64,000 nt of DNA from assembly GCF_024211255.1 (NCBI RefSeq), contig NZ_JAMLDY010000017.1, positions 1-64,000 on the forward strand. Reading direction: 5' to 3'. The position numbers and the translations under genes were made by a program. The notes below the pieces were generated by a model. The model made no database searches and was not told the DNA's origin. It saw only the letters and a program-made list of their open reading frames with translations. Below are positions 33,604 to 43,266 of this stretch, in pieces. The first letter of the stretch is position 1. Each line of letters opens with the position of its first letter. The stretch comes from Sphingomonas liriopis. Its GTDB lineage: Bacteria > Pseudomonadota > Alphaproteobacteria > Sphingomonadales > Sphingomonadaceae.

Positions 33604-34033
33604 CTATGCCGCCGCCTCGCGATCCCGCAGCATGTCGAGCGCGACATCGACGATCATGTCCTCCTGGCCCCCGACCATCTTGCGCCGGCCCAGTTCGACC
33701 AGGATCGTGCGTGTGTCGATGCCATAGGTCTCGCTCGCCTTCTCGGCATGCCGCAGGAAGCTCGAATAGACACCCGCATAGCCGAGCGCGAGCGTCTCGC
33801 GATCGACGCGAACCGGGCGATCCTGCAGCGGCCGGACCAGATCTTCCGCCGCATCCATCAGCGCCATGACGTCGCAGCCATGGTTCCAGCCCTTGCGATC
33901 GGCGGCGGCGACGAACACCTCGAGCGGCGCGTTGCCCGCACCCGCGCCCATGCCCGCGAGACTTGCGTCGATCCGCACCGCGCCGCATTCCGCGGCGACC
34001 AGCGAATTGGCGACGCCCACCGAAGGATTATGC
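33604..34033 (-). pseudogene. 4-hydroxy-2-oxovalerate aldolase, C-terminal part
   Basis: The frame reads [29 protein letters not shown], then [11 protein letters not shown] and [21 protein letters not shown] to the end. These are the metal-site His-Asn segment and C-terminal domain of class II 4-hydroxy-2-oxoacid aldolases of the DmpG/BphI type. These enzymes split 4-hydroxy-2-oxo acids from meta-cleavage of rings into pyruvate and an aldehyde. About the first 200 residues are missing; the match ends at about 34033 where a foreign gene end begins. The partner acylating aldehyde dehydrogenase is not present. Confidence 0.85.
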
Positions 34034-34187
34034 GCCGGTGCGGCGCGCGGCGGGCGTCGAGGTGGAGATGACGCGCTATCCGGGAATGGTCCACGGGTTC
34101 GTGTCGTGGGTGGGGTTCCTGCCGGGCGCGCAGGCTGCGATCGCGGATGCCAGTGCTTTCCTGAAACGCGCGTTCGGCACGGCCTGA
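34024..34187 (+). pseudogene. Alpha/beta hydrolase (HSL-type esterase), C-terminal fragment
   Basis: On the plus strand the sequence reads [20 protein letters not shown] and ends [13 protein letters not shown], with the catalytic His in MVHGF of hormone-sensitive-lipase-type esterases. Only about 50 residues remain. It abuts the aldolase remnant tail to tail, so a deletion removed the 5' parts of both genes. Its original terminator (34196-34219) survives. Confidence 0.8.
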
Positions 34188-34195
34188 CGCGGGAT

Positions 34196-34219
34196 CCGGG
34201 GAGCGGCGTCGCTCCCCGG
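34196..34219. terminator. Perfect hairpin between converging gene ends
   Basis: CCGGGGAGCG, loop GCGT, CGCTCCCCGG. It lies between the esterase fragment and the convergent DUF1214 gene. Confidence 0.65.
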
Positions 34220-34226
34220 AACATCG

Positions 34227-35312
34227 TCAGACCTTGACCACACGGCATTGCGGGACGGGATGGTCGTGCGCCTCGATCCAGCGCCACAGCGCGGTTCCCG
34301 ATCGGTGCCCCGACAGATCGATCCAGTTGCCGTAACCGGGATCGCGATCCGCACACACCACGATGACGCTGCCGTCCGCCTCATGGTGCGCGTTCGCACC
34401 ATTGACCCAGACCTTGCGGTTGACGTGATCGAGTGACTCCATCCACCAGTTGTCGAGCTGAAAGTTCCAGAAGCGACATTCGGGCGGATGCGCCTCGATC
34501 ACCAGCGCCTCGTCGGGGGCAAGATCGTAATAGAGGTGGCCGTACCAGATCTTGGGGTCGCCGCCCGCGCGATAGAACACGCTCTGGTCGCCGTCGTAGA
34601 TCCGGTTAGGCTGCGCCATGAACCAGCGCGTCCATTCGGCGAAGGTATTGGCGGTGCCGCGCACCCATTGCGCCGCGCCGAACAGTTGCGCCTCGATCGC
34701 CTGTGGTGTCAGCAGCGCGGGCACGTCGGGCCCGGGGCTGATCCGCTCCACCCGGACGGTGGCGGGCGTCTCGACGCTCTTGTCGTTGAACGTCTGGCGG
34801 ATGATGAGCAGCGTGGTATCGTCCGCCATCGGCAGCCAGTTGCCCGGCTGTCGCTGCGCGCTCGCGACGATCTCGAACGTGCCGTCGTCCTCGACCGCGA
34901 CGTCGGCGAACTCGATCTCGCCGGTCGACGCCATCGTCCCGTCGATCGCGTAGCGGTTCGCCTTCGACCCGATCGACAGATACGGCACCGTCCCGCGCTG
35001 CCCGGTCAGGCGATATTCGCGATCGCCGCGCACGACGACCTGCTGGTACAGATTGTCGGGGTTGTCCGCGCCGATCTTGATCGTGTCGTCGGTCAGCAGG
35101 AACAGCCGCGGGAAATCGGGATCGGCGGAATCGACCAGCATGTTCAGCGCGGTGCGCGTCAGCCGGCTAAGATACCGTACCCCCTCCGCCTGATCGAGCG
35201 GCGTTGTCGGCGCATCGGGGCGAAGCAGGACGTCGCCGCAATCCGCCAGCCGCTCACAGAAAGCGCGCCACGTATCTGCCAAATGTACATCCGTTGCGGT
35301 TTCGTCGCTCAT
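34227..35312 (-). CDS. DUF1214-domain protein
   Basis: The 361-aa protein ends in the DUF1214 signature: [45 protein letters not shown], then [36 protein letters not shown] helical N-terminal region of about 100 residues precedes it. The family is widespread near steroid and aromatic degradation genes, but its reaction is not established. ATG 35312 follows GGGAGACGG. No signal peptide is present, so it is cytoplasmic. It is divergent from the old-yellow-enzyme gene across a gap with two TACGCA boxes. Confidence 0.85.
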   Translation of the reverse strand: MSDETATDVHLADTWRAFCERLADCGDVLLRPDAPTTPLDQAEGVRYLSRLTRTALNMLVDSADPDFPRLFLLTDDTIKIGADNPDNLYQQVVVRGDREYRLTGQRGTVPYLSIGSKANRYAIDGTMASTGEIEFADVAVEDDGTFEIVASAQRQPGNWLPMADDTTLLIIRQTFNDKSVETPATVRVERISPGPDVPALLTPQAIEAQLFGAAQWVRGTANTFAEWTRWFMAQPNRIYDGDQSVFYRAGGDPKIWYGHLYYDLAPDEALVIEAHPPECRFWNFQLDNWWMESLDHVNRKVWVNGANAHHEADGSVIVVCADRDPGYGNWIDLSGHRSGTALWRWIEAHDHPVPQCRVVKV

Positions 35313-35371
35313 TCGATCCGTCTCCCACTCGCGGCGTTGGGTGCGACCATATCACGATGGCCACCGTTGAC

Positions 35372-35444
35372 TACGCACAACAGCTATATACACGTGACGA
35401 TTTGCCCTATATTCATCACGGTCGAGCATTTGGCCTACGCATAT
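35372..35444. promoter_or_regulatory. Two TACGCA boxes between DUF1214 and the flavin reductase gene
   Basis: TACGCACAA (35372-35380) and TACGCATAT (35436-35444, followed by GATTAG) flank an AT-rich patch (AGCTATATACA). The second box ends 21 bases before the start codon at 35466, a position that fits repression. Confidence 0.55.
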
Positions 35445-35465
35445 GATTAGAAGAGGATTCTGTCG

Positions 35466-37613
35466 ATGGCGTTCGCCCTGAATCGCACTCCGGCGCGTGC
35501 GGCGCGATCCGCCTTGCTCGAACCGGGTCACATCGGGGCGCTTGCGCTGCCGAACCGGATCGTCCTGACCGCGATGGGGGTCAGCCTCGCCGAACCCGAC
35601 GGCAGCGTCGGTGAACGGCTGATCGCGTATCATCGCGCGCAGGCGGAAGGCGGCGCGGGACTGATCGTGATGGGCGTGACGGGTGTCGCCTGGCCCGTCG
35701 GCGCGGTCCAGCCGCGGCAAAGCGCGATCTCGGACGATCGCTTCGTGCCCGGGCTGATGCTGCTGACCCGGACTGTCCATGACGCGGGCGGGCGGATCGC
35801 CGCGCAGCTCCACCATGGCGGGCTGGTCGCGTCGCATTCGGCGCAGGACGGCCACCCGCTCTGGGCGCCCGCGGTGCCGCCGCCGTTCGCAGGCGACTTC
35901 CCCGACTATTTCCTGCCCGAGGAGATGGCCGCGTTCGCGGGCGGCGCGGTACCCGAGCTCAAGGTGCTGGACGAGACCGACATCGCGGTGGTGGTCGCAC
36001 AGTTCGCCGCGGCGGCGGATCGGGCGAAGCGCGCCGGGTTCGACGGGGTCGAGATCCATGGCGGGCACGGCTATCTGCTGTCGTCCTTCGTCTCGCCCGC
36101 CACCAACACGCGCACCGATGGCTATGGCGGCGATCTGGCGGGACGGGCACGGCTGCTGGTCGAGGTCGTCCGCGCGGTGCGTGCCGCGGTCGGCGCCGGA
36201 TTCGCGATGTGGGTGAAGATCGACGCGCACGAGATCGGGCGCGCGAACGGCATCGCGATCGAGGATGCGGTTGCGCTGGCGCCGATGATCGAAGCGGCGG
36301 GCGCGGACGCGATCACCGTCACCGCCTATCACGACGTCGGCCAGGGCAAGCTGCACTCGGCGTCGAACATCCCGCACGTGCCGGGCGCGCATCTCGCGCT
36401 CGCGGCGCGGATAAAGGCGGCGGTGCGCATCCCGGTGATCGCTTCGGGACGGATCGAGATCGATCGCGGTGAACGCGCGCTGGCGGACGGCGCATGCGAT
36501 TTCGTCGCGATGGGGCGCAAGCTGCTCGCGGACCCGGCGCTGCCCGCCAAGCTGGCGAACGGACGCGGGGCGGACATCCGCCCGTGCATCTATTGCTATA
36601 CCTGCGTCAGCACCGCCTATCTGCGCGAGCAGGTGCGGTGTGCGGTACGGCCCGAGACGGGGTATGAGGACCTCGACTGGACGCCCGTCGCGGCGCCGGG
36701 TCGGGTCGTGATCGTCGGCGGTGGCCCCGCGGGGATGGAGGCGGCACGCAGGCTCGACGCGGCGGGATCGCGGGTCGTGCTGATCGAGCGATCGGATCGG
36801 CTGGGCGGCACGCTGCGCTTCGCCGCCCTCGCCTACGAGCCCAACGAGCGGCTGCTGGACTGGCTGCGCGCGCAGATCGCGGCGAGCGGCGTCGAGGTCC
36901 GGCTGTCGACCGAGGCGACGCCGGACCTGATCGCGTCGCTGACGCCCGACCGCGTGGTCGTCGCATCGGGCGCGGTGCGCGACATGCCGCCGATCCCGGG
37001 GGCGGAGCGCGACCATGTGCTGTCCGGCGACGACCTGCGCGCGCTGCTGCTCGGCGAACGGTCCGAGGCGGTGCGGCGCAAGGTGGGACTGGCCGCACGC
37101 GTGGCGGCGCGGATCGGCGCGGCGACGGGGGCGACCGCCAATCTGGAACTGGTGCGAACCGCGACGCGCGGCTGGATGCCGCTGGGCCAGCGGATCGTGA
37201 TCGTCGGCGGCGAGCTGGTCGGCTGCGAGCTTGCGGAATTCCTCGTCGAGCGCGGGCGCGAGGTGACGATCGTCGGCGAGGCGGACAAGCTGGGGGGCGG
37301 GCTGTTGATCGTGCGGCGGATGCGGCTGCTGGCGGAGCTGCGCGAGCATGGCGTCGCGATGTTCGCGGGCGTATCGGGAATTGCGATCGACGAGGAGGCG
37401 GTGCGCTTCGTCGATACGCACGGAACAGCGCAGGCGATCGCGGCGGATCACGTCATCGTCGCGATGGGTGCGCGGGGCGACTCGACGCTTGCCGATGCGT
37501 TACGCGCGCACGGTCTGGCGGTCGATGAGATCGGCGACGGCACGGGCGTAGGGTATATCGAAGGCGCGATGCGCGGGGCGGCGACGCTGGTCGCGGGGTA
37601 CGGCCGGGGCTGA
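35466..37613 (+). CDS. Old-yellow-enzyme-type enoate reductase with Fe-S and FAD domains
   Basis: The 715-aa protein has an N-terminal FMN TIM barrel (residues about 15-370) with NRIVLTAMG, AQLHHGG and EIHGGHGYLLSSFVSP. A 4Fe-4S cysteine set follows (CIYCYTC plus a fourth Cys about 15 residues on). A C-terminal FAD/NAD(P) domain contains VIVGGGPAGMEAAR and IVGGELVGCELAEF. This is the layout of 2,4-dienoyl-CoA reductase and bile-acid enoate reductases (BaiCD type). It should reduce a C=C bond conjugated to a ketone or thioester. The start follows GAGGA by eight bases. Confidence 0.9.
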   Translation: MAFALNRTPARAARSALLEPGHIGALALPNRIVLTAMGVSLAEPDGSVGERLIAYHRAQAEGGAGLIVMGVTGVAWPVGAVQPRQSAISDDRFVPGLMLLTRTVHDAGGRIAAQLHHGGLVASHSAQDGHPLWAPAVPPPFAGDFPDYFLPEEMAAFAGGAVPELKVLDETDIAVVVAQFAAAADRAKRAGFDGVEIHGGHGYLLSSFVSPATNTRTDGYGGDLAGRARLLVEVVRAVRAAVGAGFAMWVKIDAHEIGRANGIAIEDAVALAPMIEAAGADAITVTAYHDVGQGKLHSASNIPHVPGAHLALAARIKAAVRIPVIASGRIEIDRGERALADGACDFVAMGRKLLADPALPAKLANGRGADIRPCIYCYTCVSTAYLREQVRCAVRPETGYEDLDWTPVAAPGRVVIVGGGPAGMEAARRLDAAGSRVVLIERSDRLGGTLRFAALAYEPNERLLDWLRAQIAASGVEVRLSTEATPDLIASLTPDRVVVASGAVRDMPPIPGAERDHVLSGDDLRALLLGERSEAVRRKVGLAARVAARIGAATGATANLELVRTATRGWMPLGQRIVIVGGELVGCELAEFLVERGREVTIVGEADKLGGGLLIVRRMRLLAELREHGVAMFAGVSGIAIDEEAVRFVDTHGTAQAIAADHVIVAMGARGDSTLADALRAHGLAVDEIGDGTGVGYIEGAMRGAATLVAGYGRG

Positions 37614-37621
37614 TTGGCGCG

Positions 37622-39223
37622 TCAGGCCAGGATCATGTCCGCGGCCTTTTCTGCGACCATCATCGTCGGCACGTTGGTGTTGCCACTCGGCACGCGCGGC
37701 ATCACCGAGGCGTCGACGACGCGCAGCTGCGCGACGCCGTGGACGCGCAGCTGCGGATCGACCACCGCCATCGCGTCGTGCCCCATCCGGCACGTGCCGA
37801 CGGTATGGATGTCGGACACCGCGGTCTGGCGGAGATAGGTGTCGAGTTCGTCGTCGGAGCGAACGTCCGCGCCGGGTGCGAGTTCGGCGCCGCGCACCGC
37901 ATCGAACGGCGCCTGCACGAAGATGTCGCGCACCGCGCGGATCGCGGCGCGGCCGCGGGCTAGATCACCCGGCGTCGACAGGATGTTCGGATCGATCGCG
38001 AGCGGATCGCCGGGCTTGCCGCCGGTCAGCCGGATCTCGCCGACGCTTTCGGGATGGAGCAGATCGACATGCGCGAAATAGCCGTGCTCCATGATGAGCT
38101 TTCGCCCCATCGCCTCGTACAGCGCCATCGCGAAATGGATCTTGATGTCGGGCTCCGCGGCGCCGGGCATCGTGCGCAGATAGGCGAAGGTCTCGGCGGG
38201 CGGATTGGCGAGCGGGCCGCGGCGAAACAGCACGAAATTCGCCGCCGCCTTCGCCGCGACCAGCGGATGAAAGAAGTTGAACATCGAGATCGGCTGGGTG
38301 CACGCCTGCTTGACCGAGACCGCGACGTGATCGCGATAGTTCTGGCCGACGCCGGGCAGGTCGCGCTGGACCGAGATGCCATGTTCGCCGAGGTGCGCGG
38401 CGGGGCCGATCCCCGACAGCATCAGGATGTGCGGCGAATGGATCGCGCCTGCCGACACGATCACCTCGCGCGCCGCGTGCGCCGTCATGCTGGCACCGCG
38501 ATGCCTGTAGGCGACACCGGTCGCCCTGCCCTGCGCGATGACGACGCGCTCGACATGCGCATCGGTGACGACGTGCAGGTTGGCGCGTGAGCGCGCGGGC
38601 TTGAGATAGGCGCGCGCCGCGCTCCACCGCCGGCCTGCGGACGCGGTGACGTCGGCAGGGCCGACGCCCTCGCGGTGCGTGCCGTTGGGATCGTCGTTCC
38701 ACGGCACGCCGGCGGCGACCGCGGCATCGGCGAATGCGCGCGCGAGCGGGTGCGTGATCCCCGGCCTGGTCACCAGCACGGGACCGTCGTTGCCGTGATA
38801 GCCGGCATCGCCCCCGGGCCGGAAATCCTCGAGCTTGCGGAAATAGGGCAGCACATCGTCATATGCCCAGCCCTCGTTGCCGAGCTGGCGCCACAGGTCG
38901 TAATCGCCACGCGCGCCGCGATCATAGACCATGCCGTTGATCGATGACGATCCGCCCAGCACGCGGCCGCGCGGCGTGTAGACCTGGCGTCCGTCGGCGT
39001 GTTTCTGGGGCACGCTGACGTGCATCCACTGGAACAGCCCGCGATACATGATCGGAAGCAGCCCGCCGGGCGCGTGAATGAAGATGCTGCGATCGCGCCC
39101 GCCCGCCTCGATCAGCAGCACGCGGTTCGCGGGATCGGCGGAAAGGCGGTTGGCAAGGACGCAGCCGGCGGATCCCGCGCCCACGATGACGAAGTCGTAC
39201 TGGCCAGCGGTCGTGTCGGTCAT
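37622..39223 (-). CDS. GMC-family oxidoreductase (choline/alcohol dehydrogenase type)
   Basis: The 533-aa flavoprotein has [18 protein letters not shown] at the N-terminus, [18 protein letters not shown] (GMC signature 1), signature 2 around [18 protein letters not shown], and the C-terminal catalytic segment HTVGTCRMG...[16 protein letters not shown]. It oxidises a primary or secondary alcohol. ATG 39223 overlaps the stop of the AraC-type gene upstream, so the regulator and enzyme are one unit. It is convergent with the enoate reductase gene. Confidence 0.92.
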   Translation of the reverse strand: MTDTTAGQYDFVIVGAGSAGCVLANRLSADPANRVLLIEAGGRDRSIFIHAPGGLLPIMYRGLFQWMHVSVPQKHADGRQVYTPRGRVLGGSSSINGMVYDRGARGDYDLWRQLGNEGWAYDDVLPYFRKLEDFRPGGDAGYHGNDGPVLVTRPGITHPLARAFADAAVAAGVPWNDDPNGTHREGVGPADVTASAGRRWSAARAYLKPARSRANLHVVTDAHVERVVIAQGRATGVAYRHRGASMTAHAAREVIVSAGAIHSPHILMLSGIGPAAHLGEHGISVQRDLPGVGQNYRDHVAVSVKQACTQPISMFNFFHPLVAAKAAANFVLFRRGPLANPPAETFAYLRTMPGAAEPDIKIHFAMALYEAMGRKLIMEHGYFAHVDLLHPESVGEIRLTGGKPGDPLAIDPNILSTPGDLARGRAAIRAVRDIFVQAPFDAVRGAELAPGADVRSDDELDTYLRQTAVSDIHTVGTCRMGHDAMAVVDPQLRVHGVAQLRVVDASVMPRVPSGNTNVPTMMVAEKAADMILA

Positions 39224-40095
39224 CGCGGCCCCTGCAACGATCGGTGCACGGCGGCGGCGGCGCGGCGACGCTGGCACCAGGTCCGCGGCGGCAGTCCGGT
39301 CGCACGCCGAAACGCGGCCGAGAAGGCACTGTCGCGCGTGAAGCCGGTGGCGGCGGCGATCGCCTTGATCGGCAGGTCGCCCGCATCGAGCAATGCCATC
39401 GCACGGCGCATCCGCGCGCGCTCGATCGTGCACGCCGCACTTTCGCCGGCCAGAGCGCGATACAGCCGCGTGAAATGCCGTTCGCTGACGCCGCACAGCG
39501 CGGCCAGTTCGGCAAGCGTCGGCACGGGTCCTTCCGCGTCGATCCGCGCGACGACGCGCGCATGCTGCCAATCCGCCAGTCGCGCCGCCACCTGCGTGCG
39601 CTCCGCCCGCGCGGCGATGCTGCGCCCGGTCTCGATCAGCAGGGCATCGGCATAGGCGCGGACAAGGCCGTCGCTTTCGGCACCGGGACGGATCAATTCG
39701 TCGCGAATATACCCCATCAGCTGGCGAAGCCGCGTGCCGCGCAGGTCGAGCCCGTCGCCCACACGCTCGCCGCCGAGCGCGAGGCGTTGCGCGGCTGTTC
39801 CTGCATCAGGGTTCACCGTGACCCGAACGACGCGGACGTGCCCACCGACGCTGCGCGCGTGGATGTCGACGTCGGCAGGCCGCATGAACAGCGTTCCCAT
39901 GAAGCGGAACCGGGCCGGATCGAGCGCGGGAAAGGCGGCCATGCCGTCGGTCGAAAAGGGCGGCATCGACATCTCGATCATGTGCCGCGGTTCGCGCACC
40001 GTCAGGTCGATCGGCCCGGACCATCGCCATTCCACGATCTGCGCGCAGCCATAGGGCAGCGCGCGTTCGGCGATGATCGCTGGCTCCGTCGTCAT
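39220..40095 (-). CDS. AraC-family transcriptional regulator
   Basis: The 291-aa protein has a C-terminal double helix-turn-helix, from PTLAELAALCGVSERHFTRLYRAL to IKAIAAATGFTRDSAFSAAFRRATGLPPRTW. The N-terminal ligand region does not match a named sensor by eye. ATG 40095 is chosen; upstream in-frame ATGs lack a ribosome site. It overlaps the GMC gene and is divergent from the P450 gene, so it may control both. It is the only intact AraC-type regulator in the window and thus a second candidate for the catabolic regulon. Confidence 0.88.
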   Translation of the reverse strand: MTTEPAIIAERALPYGCAQIVEWRWSGPIDLTVREPRHMIEMSMPPFSTDGMAAFPALDPARFRFMGTLFMRPADVDIHARSVGGHVRVVRVTVNPDAGTAAQRLALGGERVGDGLDLRGTRLRQLMGYIRDELIRPGAESDGLVRAYADALLIETGRSIAARAERTQVAARLADWQHARVVARIDAEGPVPTLAELAALCGVSERHFTRLYRALAGESAACTIERARMRRAMALLDAGDLPIKAIAAATGFTRDSAFSAAFRRATGLPPRTWCQRRRAAAAVHRSLQGPR

Positions 40096-40108
40096 GAAAC
40101 AGACCTGC

Positions 40109-40117
40109 ATCTGCGTA
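40109..40117. promoter_or_regulatory. TACGCA box between AraC and P450 genes
   Basis: ATCTGCGTA (TACGCAGAT on the minus strand) lies 13 bases from the AraC start. The identical nine bases occur at 41494, upstream of the KstD-like gene. Confidence 0.45.
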
Positions 40118-40263
40118 GTCCGTCGGTCAAGACGCGGACCGATCCGATGGCCGGGCGGCGGCGAAAGGGCCGGGTCGCGTATTGTCACCGGCTTGATGCG
40201 GTTGTGCGGCGATCGCACAGTCGATGCCTACAGGTCGCGCAGCCGGCCACAGGAGAGTGCCCG

Positions 40264-41478
40264 ATGCCCCCCGCCCCCATTCCTTCGCATGTGCCCGAAC
40301 ACCGCGTCCACCGCTTCGATTTTCGCGACCAGGACGGATTGCGGCACGATCCCTGGACCTATCTGGCGGGCATGAGCGACTTGCCCGACATCTTCTTTTC
40401 CCCCGATCTGGGCGGCTATTGGGTGGTGACGCGCGCGGCGCTGATCGACGAGGTGTTCTGCGACCACGAACGCTTCACGGCGACGTCGCTCGCGATCCCG
40501 CGGATCGAGAATCCGATGACGCTGATCCCCAACCATTTCGATCCGCCCAGGCACGGCGTCTATCGCAAGCTGATGGCCAACGGCATGTTTTCGCCCCGCG
40601 CGCTGGCGACATTGGAGCCCGACACCCGGCGGCTGACGCTCGACCTGTTCGACGGGTTCGCGCCGGGCACGTGCGAGTTCGTGCACGACTTCGCGTACCG
40701 GCTGCCGATCGACATCTTCCTCGAGTTGATGGGGGCGGACGCGGCGTATCGCGACGAATGCCTGCATTTCATCAAGCTCGTCTTTCGCGGCACCACGCTT
40801 GCGCAGACGACCGAAGGGTTCGTCGCCGCCAACGCGTTCGTGACGCGCTGGCTGGACGCGCAGGTCGCGGCGCCGGCGGCAAATGCGGGCCCGATGTTCC
40901 AGGCGATGCTCGCCGCGCGGATCGAGGGCCGGCCGCTGAACGTCGAAGAGATGCGCGCGATCACGATGATGCTGTTCATGGGCGGGCTCGACACGATCAC
41001 CTCGCAGATGACGCATATCATGCGGTTCCTGGCCGAAAGCCCCGGTCACCGCCAGGCGTTGATTGACCGGCCGGAGACGATCCCGGTGGCGCTCGAGGAA
41101 CTGCTGCGCCGTTTCGGCATCTCGTATATCGGCCGCGCCGTCGCGACCGACTTCACGTGGCGGGGGGTGGAGCTGCGCCGGGGCGATGCGGTATGCGCGG
41201 CGACGCCGATCGCCGGGCTCGACCGCCGCGCCTTTCCCGACCCGCTGGTCGTGGACTTCGACCGCGCGGGCGCGGGCCGGCGCGTCAAGCATCTGGGCTT
41301 CGGTTCGGGCCCGCACCTGTGCATCGGGGCGCATCTGGCGCGCGTCCAGCTCACCGTCATGCTGCAGGAATTGTTGCCGCGGATGCCCGGGCTTCGCGTC
41401 GCGGCGGGGCACGCGATCGAGAACCTGCCGGGTTCGACGATGATGCTGAAGGCGCTGCCGCTCCAGTGGAACTGCTGA
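40264..41478 (+). CDS. Cytochrome P450
   Basis: The 404-aa class I bacterial P450 has the heme-thiolate loop FGSGPHLCIGAHLAR near residues 346-360, an ExxR in EELLRRF, and an I-helix segment FMGGLDTITSQM in which Asp-Thr take the usual acid-threonine place. It hydroxylates a hydrophobic substrate using electrons from a ferredoxin and reductase not present here. ATG 40264 follows GGAGAG. It is followed within 70 bp by the KstD-like gene, with a TACGCA box between them. Confidence 0.93.
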   Translation: MPPAPIPSHVPEHRVHRFDFRDQDGLRHDPWTYLAGMSDLPDIFFSPDLGGYWVVTRAALIDEVFCDHERFTATSLAIPRIENPMTLIPNHFDPPRHGVYRKLMANGMFSPRALATLEPDTRRLTLDLFDGFAPGTCEFVHDFAYRLPIDIFLELMGADAAYRDECLHFIKLVFRGTTLAQTTEGFVAANAFVTRWLDAQVAAPAANAGPMFQAMLAARIEGRPLNVEEMRAITMMLFMGGLDTITSQMTHIMRFLAESPGHRQALIDRPETIPVALEELLRRFGISYIGRAVATDFTWRGVELRRGDAVCAATPIAGLDRRAFPDPLVVDFDRAGAGRRVKHLGFGSGPHLCIGAHLARVQLTVMLQELLPRMPGLRVAAGHAIENLPGSTMMLKALPLQWNC

Positions 41479-41493
41479 ACGCTTGCACTGTCG

Positions 41494-41502
41494 ATCTGCG
41501 TA
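41494..41502. promoter_or_regulatory. TACGCA box upstream of the KstD-like operon
   Basis: ATCTGCGTA lies 45 bases before the ATG at 41547, in the 68-bp gap after the P450 gene. Its presence suggests the downstream genes have their own promoter. Confidence 0.5.
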
Positions 41503-41546
41503 GCTAAAAGATACGGTAACGACGTATTATGGTGGAGAGCGAAGCG

Positions 41547-43232
41547 ATGGCGACTTGGGACAAGGAGGTCGACGTGCTCGTCGTCGGCACCGGCGCCGGT
41601 GGCCTGACCGCGGCGATCAACGCCGCCGACGCGCATGGCGACGTGCTGGTCGTGGAGAAAGCGGACGAGTTCGGCGGCACCTCTGCCACCTCTGGCGGCG
41701 GGATCTGGATCCCGGCGAGCGACCTGGCGCGCGATGCTGGGCAGGCGGACAGCGCGGAGGAGGCATTCGCCTATATCCGCCCGCAAAGCGCCGCCAACGT
41801 GCCCGACGGGACGATCAAGGCGTTCGTCGACCAGGCGCCGCGGATGCTGCGCTGGCTGCACGCGAAAACGCCGGTCCGCTACGACAGCGTGCCCTATCCC
41901 GACTATCACGTCGAATATGAGGGCGGGAAGCACGGCTTCCGCACGCATCTGCCGCGCGGCATCGACGGACGGCTGCTGGGCGACGACATCCTGAAGCTGC
42001 GCTCCGCCTCTCCCGCCGCCAGCCTGGGCGGGATCGTCAACTGGAGCTTCACCGACACCAACTACCTGCTGTTCCGGCACAAGGGCTGGCAAAAGGTGCT
42101 GGCGAAGATGCTGTGGGCGTACGCCAGCGACTGGAAGCACCGGCTCCGCTCGCGCAAGGATCGCAACCTGACGCTGGGCAACGCGCTGGTCGGGGGGCTG
42201 TGGATCGCGCTGCGCGAACGCAAGGTTCCGGTGTGGCTCGATACGCCGCTGGTCGATCTGGTCGAGGAGAACGGCGCGATCACGGGTGCGATCGTCCGGC
42301 ACGAGGGCAAGACGGTGCGCGTGCGCGCGCGGCGCGGCGTGATCCTCGCCGCGGGCGGGTTCGAGCGCAACGCCGAGATGCGCGCCGAGCATCTGCCCGG
42401 ATCGCCCGACCCGACGATCTCGGGTAGCCAGGTCAACAATACGGGTGATGCGATCAACGCCGCGGCGCGGATCGGCGCGGGCCTGCGCAACATGCAGTCG
42501 ACCTGGTGCGCACCCGTCTTCCGCGTGCCCGGCGAGGATCGCGCGCGGCTGTCGTCGATCGAGCGCGCGCTGCCCGGCTCGATGATGGTCAACCGCGACG
42601 GCCGCCGTTTCCTGAACGAGGCGGCATCCTATCACGTCGTCGGGCAGAAGATGATCGAGGGCGAGCGCAGCGGCGGGAAGACCAGTCCCGCCTGGTTCGT
42701 GTTCGATGCGACCTATCGCAAGAAATACCCGGCGGGTCCGCTGTTCCCGATCGTTCCCGACGCGCTCCAGCTCAAGGGTGTACGCGAGACGATGAAGAAG
42801 GCGTCGAGTGTCGAGGGGCTGGCCGCCGCGATCGGGGTTCCCGCCGACACGCTCAAGGCGACGCTGGCGCGGTTCAACGCGGACGCGATCACCGGCGTCG
42901 ATACCGAGTTCGACCGCGGCGGTCCGGCCTATGACCGGATGTATGGCGATCCGTCGGTCAAGCCCAACCCGACACTCGCACCGATCGTGGCCGCGCCCTT
43001 CTATGCTCTGCCGATCTATGGCGGCGACATCGGCACCAATGGCGGCATCGTGACCGACGAGAACGCGCGTGCGCTGGATACGGACGGCCACGTGATCGCG
43101 GGGCTGTACGCGATCGGCAATACCGCCGCCTCGGTGATGGGCGAGAGCTATCCCGGCGCGGGCGTGACGCTGGGACCCGCGATGACGTTCGGTTATGTCG
43201 CGGCGCGACATGCGATGGGCGTCAACGCCTGA
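41547..43232 (+). CDS. 3-ketosteroid-1-dehydrogenase-like FAD protein
   Basis: The 561-aa flavoprotein has VDVLVVGTGAGGLTAAINAADAHGDVLVVEK at the N-terminus, FGGTSATSGGGIWIP, and the KstD-type C-terminus SVMGESYPGAGVTLGPAMTFGYVAAR. 3-ketosteroid-1-dehydrogenases put a double bond into ring A next to a ketone, which with 9-hydroxylation opens the steroid rings. Size and both end motifs fit that group better than short fumarate-reductase relatives. ATG 41547 follows GGAGAG by seven bases. Together with the KshA-like oxygenase it is the strongest hint of a steroid-like substrate. The ring and position are not proven. Confidence 0.85.
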   Translation: MATWDKEVDVLVVGTGAGGLTAAINAADAHGDVLVVEKADEFGGTSATSGGGIWIPASDLARDAGQADSAEEAFAYIRPQSAANVPDGTIKAFVDQAPRMLRWLHAKTPVRYDSVPYPDYHVEYEGGKHGFRTHLPRGIDGRLLGDDILKLRSASPAASLGGIVNWSFTDTNYLLFRHKGWQKVLAKMLWAYASDWKHRLRSRKDRNLTLGNALVGGLWIALRERKVPVWLDTPLVDLVEENGAITGAIVRHEGKTVRVRARRGVILAAGGFERNAEMRAEHLPGSPDPTISGSQVNNTGDAINAAARIGAGLRNMQSTWCAPVFRVPGEDRARLSSIERALPGSMMVNRDGRRFLNEAASYHVVGQKMIEGERSGGKTSPAWFVFDATYRKKYPAGPLFPIVPDALQLKGVRETMKKASSVEGLAAAIGVPADTLKATLARFNADAITGVDTEFDRGGPAYDRMYGDPSVKPNPTLAPIVAAPFYALPIYGGDIGTNGGIVTDENARALDTDGHVIAGLYAIGNTAASVMGESYPGAGVTLGPAMTFGYVAARHAMGVNA

Positions 43233-43266
43233 TCGGGCCAGATACAATAAGATAAGGAGAGACAGG

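Noticed and set aside
35352..37451. A minus-strand frame of about 700 codons opposite the enoate reductase
   Set aside because: Shadow of the real gene; no domain or plausible start.
41046..43247. A minus-strand frame of about 730 codons opposite the P450 end and KstD-like gene
   Set aside because: Shadow frame, rich in Arg and His, without motifs.
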